A stretch of DNA of 64,000 bases from Phaeotremella fagi (lineage: Eukaryota > Basidiomycota > Tremellomycetes > Tremellales > Phaeotremellaceae): NCBI GenBank assembly GCA_001599715.1, contig BCHU01000009.1, positions 310,001 to 374,000 of the forward strand, in the 5' to 3' direction. This document shows, piece after piece, positions 35,390-47,306 of this stretch; the stretch's first letter is position 1, and every line of letters begins with the position of its first letter. Made by a program: the position numbers and the translations under genes. Below the pieces are notes generated by a model. The model was not told the origin of the DNA. It worked only from the letters and a program-made list of their open reading frames with translations, and did no database searches.

Positions 35390-37200
35390 TCAACCCCCAA
35401 CTTCTTCCTCAACATCGTCCAAAAGATCTAAACTCAAGTAAAATCCTTCCCAATCATCATCATCTCTACCACTAGAAACCCATTCCACAACCCCCCTGAT
35501 TTGTCTCTGACATCTAATCTCCTCTTCAACTTCTAAATTTACGTTCTCGTCATTCGAATCAACGATTATCGAATCAAGATCCAGATTCGGGTTTATGAAT
35601 GGTTCAGGTCTTTTAGGGAATGAATCATCTACTGGATAAAGGATATCGATCTTTAGATCTTCCTCTATATTCTTTCTTCTTGATAATTCATTTTCATCTT
35701 CCTATCAAAGTGCGGAATTAGGACTGGTTGACTGTAGAGGACGACGACTTACTATATCAAATTCATCCTCTCTCTCGTCGTATTCTACGTTTTCTTCCAA
35801 TTCTTCGAAACCGGGTGCGAAAGCTGCCCAATTATCTGGTGAGGTAGTTTGCCAGATATGTATATCACCTGAAACAGTGACAGAAGCTATGACAGGTCTA
35901 GTTGGATGCCACTGAAACAAAAATATTAGCTTCTCCGAACCGAAACCTATATCTCAACTTACATCACTAGCAATCAATGGTTCTTTAGGTCCTTCAAGGA
36001 CTTTAACCAACGTGCTTCCTTCTCTATCCCACACGAAAATGTTATGGGCCTGTTTATGTCCAGCTCCTCCCATTACGTATTCCCCATCACCGGAAAATCC
36101 TATCGAATTCCATGAAGTCCTGTTGACTAGATCTTGAAATTTGTGTTTGGGATTCAGGAGACCGGTGGCTGGTGAGACTTCCAGCACTCTCAGTGCTCGA
36201 TCTGAGGATGAGAGGATGATGTTTCTGGCGGTGTCAGTTGATTGGTCTTAGATTGGTAACTTACCTTCCTGAAGCGTCGAATGCCATTTGACGTATACCA
36301 GAGTTAGCAACTTTAGTTCGATGGAGGACCTGGTTGTTAAATCTAACTCCTGTATTTGACTTACCGATAGAGATGGTGGATCTATGATCAATATCATTCC
36401 CTGTGACGTCCCAACGTAAATCCTTGATCCACAAGGAGAAAACGCAGCGCATAGCATAGCGAATCTATAAAGGACGTCAATACCGCTGCACAAGATCTTA
36501 CTCACTTCTTTCTGGATTTCCCATTTACAGCTTCACCTCCTTCTTCATCGATTTCTATCCCATCACCTTCACCATCCATTTTATCAACCAATACTCTTCT
36601 CTCTCCATTTCTTAAATCAACAAGTAGAACCTCGTTGCACGTCAAAGTTACCAGTATTATTTTCGAATTTTTAGGGTGGAATTCGGCTGTTGCTACGGGA
36701 GCATCGAATCTTATTGTATATAATCTGTTAGTCGACGATGAAGGTTTCGAGTACGCGGGTGTATTGGGTCTTAAAGTCGGATGGTTTAATACTGAGAGAT
36801 CCCAAACTATAGCTGTTGAATCTAAAGAAGCTGAAACGAGATATCGATTATTCCTTGACCAACTGGTATTGTCGTCAACAATTAGGGGTAATAATGTAAA
36901 GAACAAGACCAAAACCTACCTCAAACTACCAACAGCTTTCACATGACCATCAAGAATTCTAACAGTGCCCCTCGTCTCCACATCCCAGATCTCAATTAAC
37001 CCATCAACACCACCAGCCGCCAGATAATGTCCAGCAAAAGGTCCACTGGAATTGAAACGAATAGTCGAAGCTTGAGAGGAGAGCGTACAATCGACTGCTT
37101 CTGGATATTTTTGTGCGAATGGGTCTATGATATGTTAGATTAGGTCATATTTAATCTCTGTGGTAGGAATGGGATGCTGCTTACTGAGTAGTTGCTGCAT
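35390..37200 (-). CDS. SWD1: COMPASS complex WD40 subunit Swd1 (RbBP5 homologue)
   Basis: ATG 37200 (MQQLL, then NPFAQKYPEAVDC after an intron) matches the Swd1/RbBP5 N-terminus. WD40 blades read HYLAAGGVDGLIEIWDVE, WSRNNRYLVSASLDSTAIVW, VATAEFHPKNSKIILVT, FSPCGSRIYVGTSQGMILII, IRQMAFDASGRNIILSSSDR, WNSIGFSGDGEYVMGGAG and WHPTRPVIASVTVSGDIHIW. The tail is acidic (ENVEYDEREDEFDIEDENEL) and ends near DDVEEEVGG, TGA 35390-35392. Swd1 is a structural core of the Set1/COMPASS H3K4 methyltransferase. It diverges from MED8 across only 159 bp, so two transcription-related genes may be co-expressed. Confidence 0.92.
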
Positions 37201-37359
37201 TGTCAACCTATTTATCAAGGTTTATTTCAAGGTTGAAGGTCAACTTCTGTTAAGTTTTATTGATACCTCGGATAACCGTTTACCGATATTACTCTTCGAA
37301 TGGTTTCACCACTTGAACCTTCATAAAAACATCATCATCTACGACCAGAACCCATCAAA
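37201..37359. promoter_or_regulatory. Short bidirectional promoter SWD1 / MED8
   Basis: Only 159 bp separate the two ATGs. It is AT-rich with no TATA in canonical form. Any promoter elements must be shared or overlap. Confidence 0.45.
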
Positions 37360-38296
37360 ATGCAATCCAGACCACCTCCAGTAGACAGGTATCAACAACC
37401 AACTCAGCCCAAGATCCCCATTCAATCCGTTCAATCTTTAGTTCCACGTCTAACCATAGCGATTAGAGATATTGACATTCTAAAAGATCAGATAGCGTCT
37501 GGAGCTCAAAATGGTAGTCTACCCAATTGGTATGTAGTTAAATCAATCATTTGATCTAATTATCTGATATTTGATCTACAGGGAAACACTCTTAAATAGA
37601 TATTCAATGTTGTTGGGTCGTATACAAGCTCTATCGGAATCGATCTCTCTACCACCCCCAACACCAAAGTTACCCCCTAACATCCGTCCACCACCTGTAC
37701 AAACTCATCCAATCTTATCACAATATCTCGTCCACCCAATCACTCCTTTATCCAAATCTAACGATACCTTAAATCCATTGGCTCCGGATACGTTCTTCCA
37801 AGTGATCAATACCCAGCAATTACCATCCATTTCGACTTCTCAACAAGAATTATTCGATTCAAAGGATCAGGATGGGATTGCTTCGTCTTCTTCAGGCTCT
37901 CGGAATGATTGGAAGAACTTGGAAGAGTTACGTAAAATGGATGAAAAGTCTTTGAAAGAATTGGAAAGTAAATTGAGAGATCGATTGGAGAAGGATAGTC
38001 TTCGGGCTAAAGCACTTGTTGGGGAGATTAGTAGGAGACAAGAAGAAGTGGATTGGGAAATGAGGATCGACGATAACGAAGATGAAGATGAGGATGAGGA
38101 GGAGGATGGGGATGAAAAGGAGAAGGAAGACGATGATGACTTATTCGGTGATGACGAAGATATGGAGAAGGTTGAAAAACCGAAATCGAAAGCTCCAGAA
38201 TTACCTCCGAATCCAAGAGCTGGTTGGGGGATCGACGATTATTTACGATTCATGGATACAGGCTCGGTACCTCAAGTTAAACAAGAACCTATATAA
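37360..38296 (+). CDS. MED8: Mediator subunit 8 (Med8)
   Basis: Two exons from ATG 37360 (MQSRPPPVDRYQQP). The first helical bundle RLTIAIRDIDILKDQIASG is followed by LPNW and, after the intron, ETLLNRYSMLLGRIQALSES. This LPxW...L.RY..LL..I..LS pattern is typical of Med8, which sits in the Mediator head. HPILSQYLVHPITPL and NPLAPDTFFQVINTQQLP correspond to the later Med8 motif. The C-terminal half has a coiled region (KSLKELESKLRDRLEKD) and a strongly acidic tract, then WGIDDYLRFMDTG. Stop is at 38294-38296, 27 bp before the convergent SRP101 stop. The call rests on motif pattern and could be tested by profile search. Confidence 0.72.
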
Positions 38297-38323
38297 TTAC
38301 ATAACAAACAGAGACGACGGTCT

Positions 38324-40660
38324 TTACGAACTCAGTAAAGCTTGTACAATATGATTAACTCTTAAATGTCTTAAATCCGTATAAGTCTGTCCACAGCCCA
38401 CGAACAAAATCGGTTGACCAGTCACATAAGTCATTGAAAGTGCCGCTCCAACTTTATCATCCTATCATTCTGTCAGACATGAACAACTTGGTATGACTTA
38501 CGATAGTATCGAATTTAGTTAAAATGATTCCGTCAATCCCTCTTCGACGTAATGCACCACCTACACCAGCACCTGAGAAATCTTTCAAAGCTCTATCAAA
38601 TTTAGATAACTGATCAACAGCTTCGTTACCGACCAAAGCCTCTCCCACGAAAATCAATTTATCTGGGTTGTTAACAGTAACGAGTTTAGCCAGGGCTCTC
38701 ATTAACGGTTCGTTGTCCTGCATTCGACCAGCGGTGTCGATGAGAACGACGTCGAAACGATTTTCCTTGGCTGAAACCCGTCAATATGGGAGACAACGAT
38801 CAAACCTACCATAGGCAATAGCATCCTTCGCGATCCCAGCTGCATCTTTCCCATAACCTCTTTCATACAATTCGATCTTTTTGGAACCTCCCAAACCCAT
38901 ACCCATCTCTTCACCGAGTGCACCAAGATTTCTAACGTGAACACGTAACTGTTCGACAGCCCCACTTCTAAAAGTATCACAAGCCGCTATCAAAACTCTA
39001 CATCCATTTTGCAGGAGCCAGAAACAAACTTTTGAAAGATTGGTCGATTTGCCGACACCGTTGACACCGACAAAGGTTAATGTGTATGGATCTGGAGGGG
39101 CGTCAGGAGAAGAGAGTGAAGATGGGGAAGAACGTTTTCGTTGAATCTCCAATAAAAGATCGGTCGAGGTTTTGGGTGTTAAGATACGAGTGATAGACGT
39201 TGAAAGTGCATTTTGCACTTCAGCTTTAACACCTAGCCCGTCAGTTCAAGTGGAATTGTGTAACATACTGGAAAATCCCCCGAGCTTCTTTCCAACCAAA
39301 GCGATTCCAACTGAATCACACAGTTTCTCAGCAATGTCCTTAGCGACGTTCTTGCTCATCAAATGTTTTTCCATCTCAGCCAGGACAGGTTTCAAATCTT
39401 CATGAGTCAGAACTTTCTTTCCTGTCAATCTGGAGAATATTCCTCCCCAAGCGGAAGTAGTTTCTTCTTCTACTTCTGAAGAAATCGTTAATTTACTGGT
39501 GGAATTGGCTAGGATTTCATCTTCAGTCGGTAAATCGTCGTATTCTGTTTGAGTTGTTTTTCCACGCCTAAAATCCCAATCCGCTACTTCGTATGCACCT
39601 GTTGAAGTCCTTATTCCCATAGCTTCAGTCGAAATCAATGCCTCAACATCGACAGGTGTAGACGGAGCACTCTCTGTCGTTTCAACTGGTGCAGGTGTTG
39701 AATAATCCAATGCAGCCATATCTTCAGCTGTAACCGATGAATCACCCCATTTCCTCATAAGTTTAGTAGCAGCATTAGAAGAAGTTTTCCTGGAAGGTGA
39801 AGGCGAAGGTGATAACCTAGAATTGTCAATCATCAAAAACTGAAAAAATCACTTACACCTCTCGTCCTCCCCTTCCACCTTTACCTCTGCCACCCTTAAT
39901 CTTTCCTTTCAGAGCTTGCACGTTCTTTGCAATTTCTTCAGCTGTAAGTGGAGATGATTGATCGTCTGACATTCCAGGTGTAGAAGCACCGGATGCATTC
40001 GCAGCAGCAAGTTGTGCTTGTCGATGTAAAGGAATTGGAGTTTTCACCGTACGTTTAGTCTGTTCTATTAGCATTTGTTTCAAATTTACACGAGCTTACA
40101 TCAACACCTTCAGAATTCTTCAAACATCTTTCGAAAATTCTTTCCCATCTTTCATCCACGATTTTAGATTGAATAACTTGCAGAGCTGTTTGAGTTGCAT
40201 CTGTTAAGATTACTGAGCCAGATGCTAAAGTTTCAACTAAAGATTGTAGATATGGTTGAAAAAGGGATAGGAATAGTTGTTTAATCCTTGAGAGTAATGT
40301 TGGGATGTAAGTCAAAGGTAGAAGAGCAGGGAAGACGACCTTTTCAATTTAGTCACTTTGTTTGACACAATTTGTCACGACTCACCACGAAAACAAGTCC
40401 TAAACCATTCTCCATACTCCATCTAACACTATAACCATCCTTCTCAAATCCCAACTCCTCACTTCGAGCTTTACCTTCGATAAAAGCTTCTTTGATGAGT
40501 GCGTTAACAGGTGATGAAGGAGATGCAGCCAATGTTGCAAAAGTTGGAGTAAAAGATTTTGACCATAGGATGAGACCGCCTAAAATGGTTGAAGTTAGTA
40601 TGATTGGAGGATAGGATTGAATAGCTTACTTTGATGAGATATGGATACGTGATCTAGCAT
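38324..40660 (-). CDS. SRP101: Signal recognition particle receptor alpha subunit
   Basis: ATG 40660 ([11 protein letters not shown]) splices to [16 protein letters not shown], the SRX-domain start typical of SR-alpha. The longin-like N-domain continues [20 protein letters not shown] charged linker ([16 protein letters not shown]) leads to WDFRRG and the four-helix N domain ([19 protein letters not shown]). The GTPase follows: G1 [52 protein letters not shown]3 [20 protein letters not shown] and G4 [10 protein letters not shown]. The C-terminus reads [19 protein letters not shown] and ends QALLSS. It docks ribosome-SRP complexes to the ER with SR-beta. About eight exons. Confidence 0.94.
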
Positions 40661-41084
40661 GGTTGAGATGTAGTTTGAGATGTTATTTGTTGTTAAGAAA
40701 TGGTTGGAATTGTATGGAAGATCAGGTAGATGAAGACGTAGATTCCCGTTGAACAGGTTATTACGGCAATGGCTGGAACCGCTTATAGATTTCTGTGGCA
40801 ACAAAAGCATTACTGGACGCTGTACTCGTCCATTTGAGGTGCAGGAATCATGCATTGGGGGTATTTTGAGGGATCATTGAACTGTACAACACCTTATCAA
40901 GGTACACACGATTACTACAACAAGATTTTGACCGATACTTTGATCCTAGCATCCTTTTTTCCTTCACCTTGTTTTGCCGGCAGAACAGATGGGATGGTCA
41001 TTCAAAGGAGTGTGTCCAATTGGTATTGAAACCGTAAATTGCCAGACTGTGACCAATCTATATACACCACTATGTCTTGATATA
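40661..41084. other. Intergenic region between SRP101 start and F-box gene end
   Basis: A 424-bp gap. On the minus strand it acts as the SRP101 upstream region. A + strand frame starting near 40974 is antisense to the F-box gene. No motif was recognised. Confidence 0.35.
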
Positions 41085-42162
41085 TCACATGTCATCGTAA
41101 CCTTCGAATTCCATATCGTCATAGACCATCTTTGCAATAGGATCGCACTTGAACTCCGCCTTCTTTTTAAACTTGATTTGGCTCCATTTCGACCCTATAT
41201 TATCATCTTCAACTCCACCGTTCTCCAATTCCCTTTCCTTAAACATCCGAGTGACTTGAGACTGTATACTCTCAGTATTCCCTTCGAAATTATTCAACAC
41301 GGGTTGTCCGAAGGAAACCAAAGTCAAAGTTTGTTCGGAATCCATCGCATCCAGTAATTCAAGGATGAAGAACGCAAACATGTCCAAAGTTTCTGCTACC
41401 GTGTATGGTTCACTCAAGCAACCCTCGGTGTGTACGTTGACAATAACTATTTCCGAGATTGAAGAAGGAATCTTGGAGATTTTCAATTCGTCCCATTGGA
41501 CCTCCTTCAACTCACCCCCATAAGGCGAAATCGATAAGACCAATCTGGAAACGTCATTGAATACCTCATAGTTAATTTTAACCGCCTCAGTGAAAGCTTC
41601 GACTGAAAGATCTTTCAGTATCAAAGTTGGAGTACGAAGTTTCCATAAATAATAGGTGATGAGATTCGGTTCATTGGTATGTAAAGCGAGTGTTTGTAAA
41701 TTCGGTAATAAAGTTCTGCTGATGTTTATAGGTGGACGGTCGAGATGTGGATTGAGAATTTCGTCCTCCGTGTCGACGACGTCATCCGTGAGATCAAGAT
41801 GTTTGACATGAGACATGAGATAATCTTTCGCTGGATTCGTTTCTTCAACCTCTAGAATGAACGGTAGATTGATGCAGATCAAATGATTGTAAAATCCTTC
41901 ATAAGGTTCATGGAACTTCATGACTCGATCGACATCGTCCAAACTTGTGTATAAGAATGGTGTAGCGATTTCAAAGAATGTTTGAGAAACTCGTGAACAC
42001 CTCGCCAATGTGGATTCATCGCAGAAATTTAGAATGTCGCGTATTATTTCATCTGGAATTGATCTTTGATTGTTATCTTGAACGTGTCAGTTTATTCAAG
42101 GTGGATCACTTACCGTTAGCTTGGGGCAAGATCCATTGTGGAACAGGTGCTGACTGTTGCAT
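41085..42162 (-). CDS. F-box protein, copy 1 of a local pair
   Basis: Start at ATG 42162 (MQQSAPVPQWILPQAN). A single intron from 42113 down to about 42055 joins N to DEIIRDILNFCDESTL, then ARCSRVSQTFFEIATPFLY. That is a clear F-box (helices binding Skp1: I.R.IL.F.D..TL...SRVS..F...A.P.LY). The remaining roughly 270 residues resemble copy 2 at 46111 along their length: YYLWKLRTPTLIL versus YYLWRVRAPVVIL, and similar SEIVIVNVHTEG and LDMFAFFILELLDAM segments. No LRR, WD40 or Kelch repeats were seen, so the substrate-binding part is family-specific. It probably acts in an SCF ubiquitin ligase. Stop is TGA 41085-41087. This opens the accessory island. Confidence 0.75.
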
Positions 42163-42928
42163 TGGATACTCTATCACTGTATCACTGGATACGGAGGCTT
42201 TTAGTAAAAAGAATGAGTTAACACTGATGAGATCAAGTTTTGGATAGAAATGAAGATAAGGTGAAAGTGAAAGATCTTTCCCGTGCGCGATCCGTCATGT
42301 CAGTCTACTCGTGTCCGTACTTGAACACTCGTCCTCCGTATCAGTATCGGTCGCAAAGAATTCCAACAGACCTCTACTATTCAACGACTGTGCATCTACA
42401 ACTGTAATTGTACGAAGCTCCAACGATCCAATATGCACTTGACTTGTATAGCTTTCTTGGAACGTTGGCAGTTACAGCGTTAAGACTTAATCGCCGCCCA
42501 CCAAACCACGTTAAACCCTGGCACGTGTGACGGCAATGATCCGGCGGCGAAAAGTGTTAGCCGTCGTGCCTTATTATCTTTGCCACCAATCGGATAAGCG
42601 TCTGATAAACCTTGGAAAAATGAGAGGTGGCATTAGCAGATAAGGACGGGGATAATTAGATGAGATCTAGAACACATGCACCAATTGAGATCGAATGGTT
42701 CAACAGATCTATTGATAACATCTCTCACCTTTTGTCTCACTTCGGTGCTATCCTTCCGGATTTCCTATAATCTCTGGAGACATCCGGACCTCGATTCCCC
42801 GCCAAGCAATCATGAACTACTACGCCGATGGCTAATCGAGAGATAAGAATGAGACGTGTTGAGTTAAAGCATATAAAGACTAGCAGTTATATCGTTTGAA
42901 CTCATTCCCCATATTCTACTCAGAAACA
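42163..42928. promoter_or_regulatory. Divergent regulatory region upstream of the ACS transporter, GATA-rich
   Basis: This 766-bp region holds at least seven GATAA cores on either strand between 42574 and 42847: TTATC 42574-42578, and GATAA at 42593, 42604, 42639, 42651, 42714 and 42842. Five fit the HGATAR consensus of fungal GATA factors (AreA/Gat1), which activate nitrogen-scavenging genes when ammonium is low. A TATAAA box lies at 42872-42877, 52 bp before the ATG. Several CGG/CCG triplets (for example near 42541 and 42755-42790) could be Zn2Cys6 activator sites. The promoter also serves the F-box gene in the other direction. Confidence 0.6.
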
Positions 42929-44878
42929 ATGTCTGCCGTGCAAGATACCAGCATTCAAGAGAAAGGGTCATTTGGAAATGATGACTCTAATCAAGCCCAC
43001 GACTACGTTAAAGACGTTGCTAACGATTCAGCCTTGGAAGTTGCTGCAGCTCGAAAGCTTTTCACCTACGAGGACAGTGTACGCTTGAAGCGCAAGGCTG
43101 ATTGGCGTCTCATTCCAATGTTCATCATGGTATGTACAATATAGAATGGGGGAAACAGTATTGAAACTGGTCGTAGCTCTACCTCGTCAAGAACGTCGAT
43201 GGAAATTTGATCTCTTACGTCAAAGTACGTTCAAATGTTTTATTATTTCTGACAAGCAGACCATGAACAGTGGTACCGATCAAAACATCCTTGTTCAAAC
43301 CGGTATCACCTCTGATGAATATGCCTATCTTTCCACCGTCTTCACAGTATCCTGTAAGTTTAGCTACAATGAATTGTAGGCTGATAAAGTAGTTGCTTTG
43401 TTCGAGGTGCCAATGAACTTGTTTATCAAGAAGGTTACTCCAAGAGTGAGTGAAGACTGAATCAGCTTGAGCTGATACTTTTAGATCCAATTCACTCGTA
43501 TCGTCGCCATCTGGTCCATTATCGTAGGCTGTACCGCAGCTTGTAACGACAAAGCAGGTCTTTACACCACTCGTTTCCTGTTAGGTTTATTTGAAGCTGG
43601 TCTATGGTCCGGTATCATCTATCAGTAAGTGGGAAACAGATAATCAAGACATGATCTAATTTCATGTACAGTATTACATGTTGGTATCGATCAGACGAAG
43701 TTGCTGTCAGACTTGCTCTTCTCACCATGGTATGTGCACTCCAAAGACGAAATGCATAGACATTTACTCATTTCCCCCTCCTAGCTTGGTCAATTCTCCG
43801 GTATCATCGATTCTCTATTGACCTACGGCTTGAGTTTCGTCACTGGCAGCATCGCAGGTTGGCGTTGGTCCTTCATCATCGTCGCTATCTGCGGTCTTAT
43901 CATTGCTGGAGTCAACTTCCTCGTTCTTCCCGACTGGCCTGATTCACCTCCATCTCGTCGACAATTCCTTACCCCAGAAGAAGGTGCTTTCATGGCAAGT
44001 CGACTTCCTGCCAACGCCGCTTCTTCCCACGATATGAACTTCGATTGGGCTGCTATCAAGCAAGAACTCAAATCACCATTACTATGTAAGTTCAAGTTTT
44101 ATTGTTTGTTCTGATCAATTTTACTGATACATCTCAGACGGTTTCAGTTTCATCAACTTTTTCGCCAATATTGGTACCACTGGTGTTGCATTCTGGCTGC
44201 CAACTATCAACGCCGCTTTGAACCTTACCAGTGGTCCTTCAACTCAATTATTGAACATCCCCCCAGCTTTCATCTTTGTCGTCTCCTCCATACTCACTGG
44301 TATGTTCTTGGATCACACCGTTCGAATTCCCAAGTTTGTTCCAATGATTATCGGTTTCGTTGGACTTATCGGTGAGTAGGATTTCCATACAGTAGCCCGA
44401 ACGTCTTGTTGACTTAAATAAAACAGGCGTGTTCATTGGTCTCATCTTTGCCACTAGTCCAGGAGCTAGATACACCTTGATTCTCCTTGCTTACATGTTC
44501 CAAGCTGTAAGTTCATATGTCTGGTGTGGAATGAGTAACAGGAGCTAATTTGTTTAGATGGATTTCTGCTCCGTTTGGCCACTTCGATCACAAACGACTC
44601 GTGGATCCACATCTTCAGCTTTCGTCTACGCTTTCTCAAACACCGTCTCAAATCTTCCAGGTCTTTTCACTGCTCAGATCTTCCAATCAAAATACGCTCC
44701 AAACTACGCTTTACCCTTTGGCGTCTGTATCATCTTCCTCGGATTGGCTCTCGCTACAGCATTGTTCACTTGGTACCACATGTACGACGTTGAAAAAGAA
44801 ACTCGTCGTATTGCTGGACTTCGAAGAAAGGCTGGTAAGACAGATAACACTGTTATTGAGGAAGATGTGGTTATGTGA
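42929..44878 (+). CDS. Major facilitator transporter, anion:cation symporter (Dal5/Tna1-like) family
   Basis: About nine exons. ATG 42929 opens a hydrophilic N-terminus; ADWRLIPMFIM starts membrane helix 1 and splices to LYLVKNVDGNLISYVK. Then come GITSDEYAYLSTVFTVSF, LFEVPMNLFIKKVTPR, FTRIVAIWSIIVGCTAAC, and TTRFLLGLFEAGLWSGII, a motif typical of the ACS family. YHITCWYRSDEVAVRLALL, a cytosolic loop (LPDWPDSPP), and a second half with YGFSFINFFANIGTTGVAFW follow. The tail is short and charged (ETRRIAGLRRKAGKTDN). Twelve helices are expected. Family members import allantoate, nicotinate, pantothenate, biotin or similar carboxylates. The GATA-rich promoter favours a nitrogen-containing substrate; the exact one is unknown. 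Confidence 0.88.
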
Positions 44879-45179
44879 TTGAGAGGGTTAGGATCAAGTC
44901 TTTAAGGTTGTGGATTGGTTTTTTTTATAGACAGATAGAGAATAGATAGTATGTTTTCTCGTTGAGACCGTTTTCCATAGATCTCGTTGTCGTTGTAAAG
45001 GAGAATGAATAAGTTTGGAGGAGAGCGAATCTAGTGATAAAAGCAAGCCGATGCAAACTGGTATCACAACATGCGAGATATAAATCAAAGTAGATCTCAA
45101 ACTCCCTTACATAGTCGACATCTACAGCTACTGTACAGTACATACATGAACACCCTACTGATCCAGCAATCGCAAAAAA
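44879..45179. other. Convergent 3' region
   Basis: A 301-bp gap between the transporter stop and the convergent orphan stop. It contains an ACTGTACAGTACATACATG patch near 45128. No gene seen. Confidence 0.35.
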
Positions 45180-45680
45180 CTATCGTGTATACTTGACTAA
45201 CCCGGTCTCCTCTTCTGAGGTCTCCTTCTTCGAAAAATCTTTGTTGATCTTCCTCTCAATCTTCTCACCTTCTCCTAATTCAATACACTCACCCTCAGCG
45301 ACAGCAACGAGTGTGAACTTGTCGACGCAGTGACTATTACTAGGTATCGACAATCGTTCACTCCATTCTGTTCTAGAACCCTCCCCATTCTCAACCCAAT
45401 AATACTCATCACCATCGGCTCCCCTTCCTGTATAGAATCTACTACCCTTTCGCATCAAGTGGAAATCTTTTGTATCTTCGTGCTGGAAGATGCCGATCAT
45501 CTTAAGTCGAGCGTAAGACGTGTCGTTTGAGATTTGTCTGATTTTGGTAAGGAACTCTGGTGAGTTGTACCATTTGGTTTGTGTGTCTGTTGGTTCGAGA
45601 ACTGGGAATGAGAAACAGTTTGACCTCTCCCCAAAAGAAATCGACATCTTTACCATTTCATCTTCCGTTAAGGCTGACAT
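45180..45680 (-). CDS. Small orphan protein A of the accessory island
   Basis: The frame is open from 45911, but I favour ATG 45680 (MSALTEDEMVKMSISFGERS). The alternative starts at ATG 45911 with a very basic segment (RSRARHHRRPRLGGRRVTR) and can be joined through an 87-nt GT...AG intron to the same ALTEDEM frame. The body includes YNSPEFLTKIRQISNDTSYA, LKMIGIFQHEDTKDFHLM, and an acidic C-terminus. It has no signal peptide or membrane segment. The N-terminal LTEDE and the SxDxS...IFxHxDxKD stretch look like orphan B, so it may be a remote family member. That link is weak. I do not recognise a function. Confidence 0.55.
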   Translation of the reverse strand: MSALTEDEMVKMSISFGERSNCFSFPVLEPTDTQTKWYNSPEFLTKIRQISNDTSYARLKMIGIFQHEDTKDFHLMRKGSRFYTGRGADGDEYYWVENGEGSRTEWSERLSIPSNSHCVDKFTLVAVAEGECIELGEGEKIERKINKDFSKKETSEEETGLVKYTR

Positions 45681-46110
45681 TATGGATGTAGATGATGGAT
45701 AAAGTGAGTGATAGAAGTTATTGAGATTGAGATGAGGAGAAAAAGCTGTGATCCACTTACCCTCACTGCTTCTTAGAATTGAATACTCGCTGTACAAAGG
45801 ATATCTGTTTTTACGCACACGAGTGACACGCCTTCCACCGAGACGTGGTCTTCTATGATGACGAGCTCTGGATCGTTTCAAGGAGAAGAAGGCAATTAGA
45901 GAAGAAGGCATTTAGGAGAAGAAAGCATTTGAGGGATGACGATAAGGAAGGAAAACTACCAGAATTTGGGTCTTGTCGAGATGTCAGAGTATAAAGAGCT
46001 GTACCGGCACTTTGAATTCATTCTGGAAAACAGAATGAAAATCAACATAAAGGTAAAACAAGATTATTAATTACTGTCAAAACGTTGTGACTCCCATACT
46101 CATCCCACCA

Positions 46111-47306
46111 TCATCCCTCCAAAGCATTCATAAAACGAAGCCTTTCCTTTTCTGAAAATACCCCATCAGTATCATTCTCCATGTACTCCTTCATCGTCTT
46201 GAATCTCAATCTCTCCAATCCAGCTTTGAGCTTTTCTTCCTCCATATCTTCACCCTCAGCGTATTTTCTGAACGCACGAATGATCGCGTCAGGATCCGTG
46301 ACACCAATTTCGTTTTCTTTGAGTTCGACAATCTCTTCCCCCTCGTCTTCCGCCATTGCCTCTCGATCCTCAACTGTCCAAAATGGACCAGCACCTACAA
46401 CCGTGACAATTTGTTTCGAATTCGTTTCCAAAAGAGCACTTCCGATGAGGAGGAAGAAATTATCTAATCCTAAACCCCAAACTGGTGAAGCTTCTGTGAC
46501 TGTCAATGGTTTCTGTTCATGAACGAAAACAATGTCGACTGATTCCACATTGGAGGGAATACATTCATCACCCTGAGGCACCTCGACGTCTTCTCTAAGA
46601 CCGTGATCCGCCTGCATGTCAATCTTGAGAACCAATTTCTTTACCTCATCTAAACCTTCTTCCAGTTCCGGGATGTGTTTCGTAAAACCAAGATAAGTCG
46701 GACACAAGACATGTCCATGACATTCATCAGGTTCAGTTTGAAGAATCACAACGGGAGCTCTGACCCGCCAAAGATAATAGAACAAATGTGCGTTGGTGTA
46801 ATCACCGCTACTCTCACTACAAATAATCTTCAAACTTTGGACTCTGAAAAGTTGATCTCTCGCCATGAGAGGAGATTCGTAGTCGAAATCAAATTGTTCA
46901 ACCTCATATGCCGGGTTATCGTTGTGAAAGTTATAGCGCAAGCCATCGTCGGTGATATAATGACGGATTTTACTGAACAGGTATTCCCTGATTGGATTTT
47001 GATGAGGTTGGATACCTAGCCGACCAACTTGGATGTCGTGCGATTCGTCATTCACCCTGTACGAGTCGTTGAAAGTGTGATAAAGCTTTGGAGCAACCAG
47101 TTCAAACCAGCTTTGTGATACTCGAGAACATACAGCGAGGGTTGGATTATCAACGAGGGATAGAATGCGTGATTGGAGGTCGAGCGAGAGACGACTTGAC
47201 GCGTTACCATCTATGATCAATTAATCAAAGTAAAGCGCCGACGTACCTGCTTTGACCACTAGTTTCGCTGGTTCTTCTTCTCGTCTGTTGAATGAGCAGA
47301 GGACAT
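46111..47306 (-). CDS. F-box protein, copy 2 of a local pair
   Basis: The F-box reads RLSLDLQSRILSLVD, then NPTLAVCSRVSQSWFELVAP, with KLYHTF. The large exon has no ATG ahead of the F-box, so an upstream exon is needed. A workable model starts at ATG 47306 (MSSAHSTDEKKNQRN) and splices GTGGTC...CAAG to rejoin at RLSLDLQ; the donor is weak, so the 5' end is uncertain. The body matches copy 1: LFYYLWRVRAPVVIL, VESVDIVFVHEQKPL, LGLDNFFLLIGSALLE. Its C-terminus is longer and acidic. Stop is TGA 46111-46113. It is a likely Skp1-binding adaptor in an SCF ligase. The two copies flank the transporter and orphan A. Confidence 0.68.
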
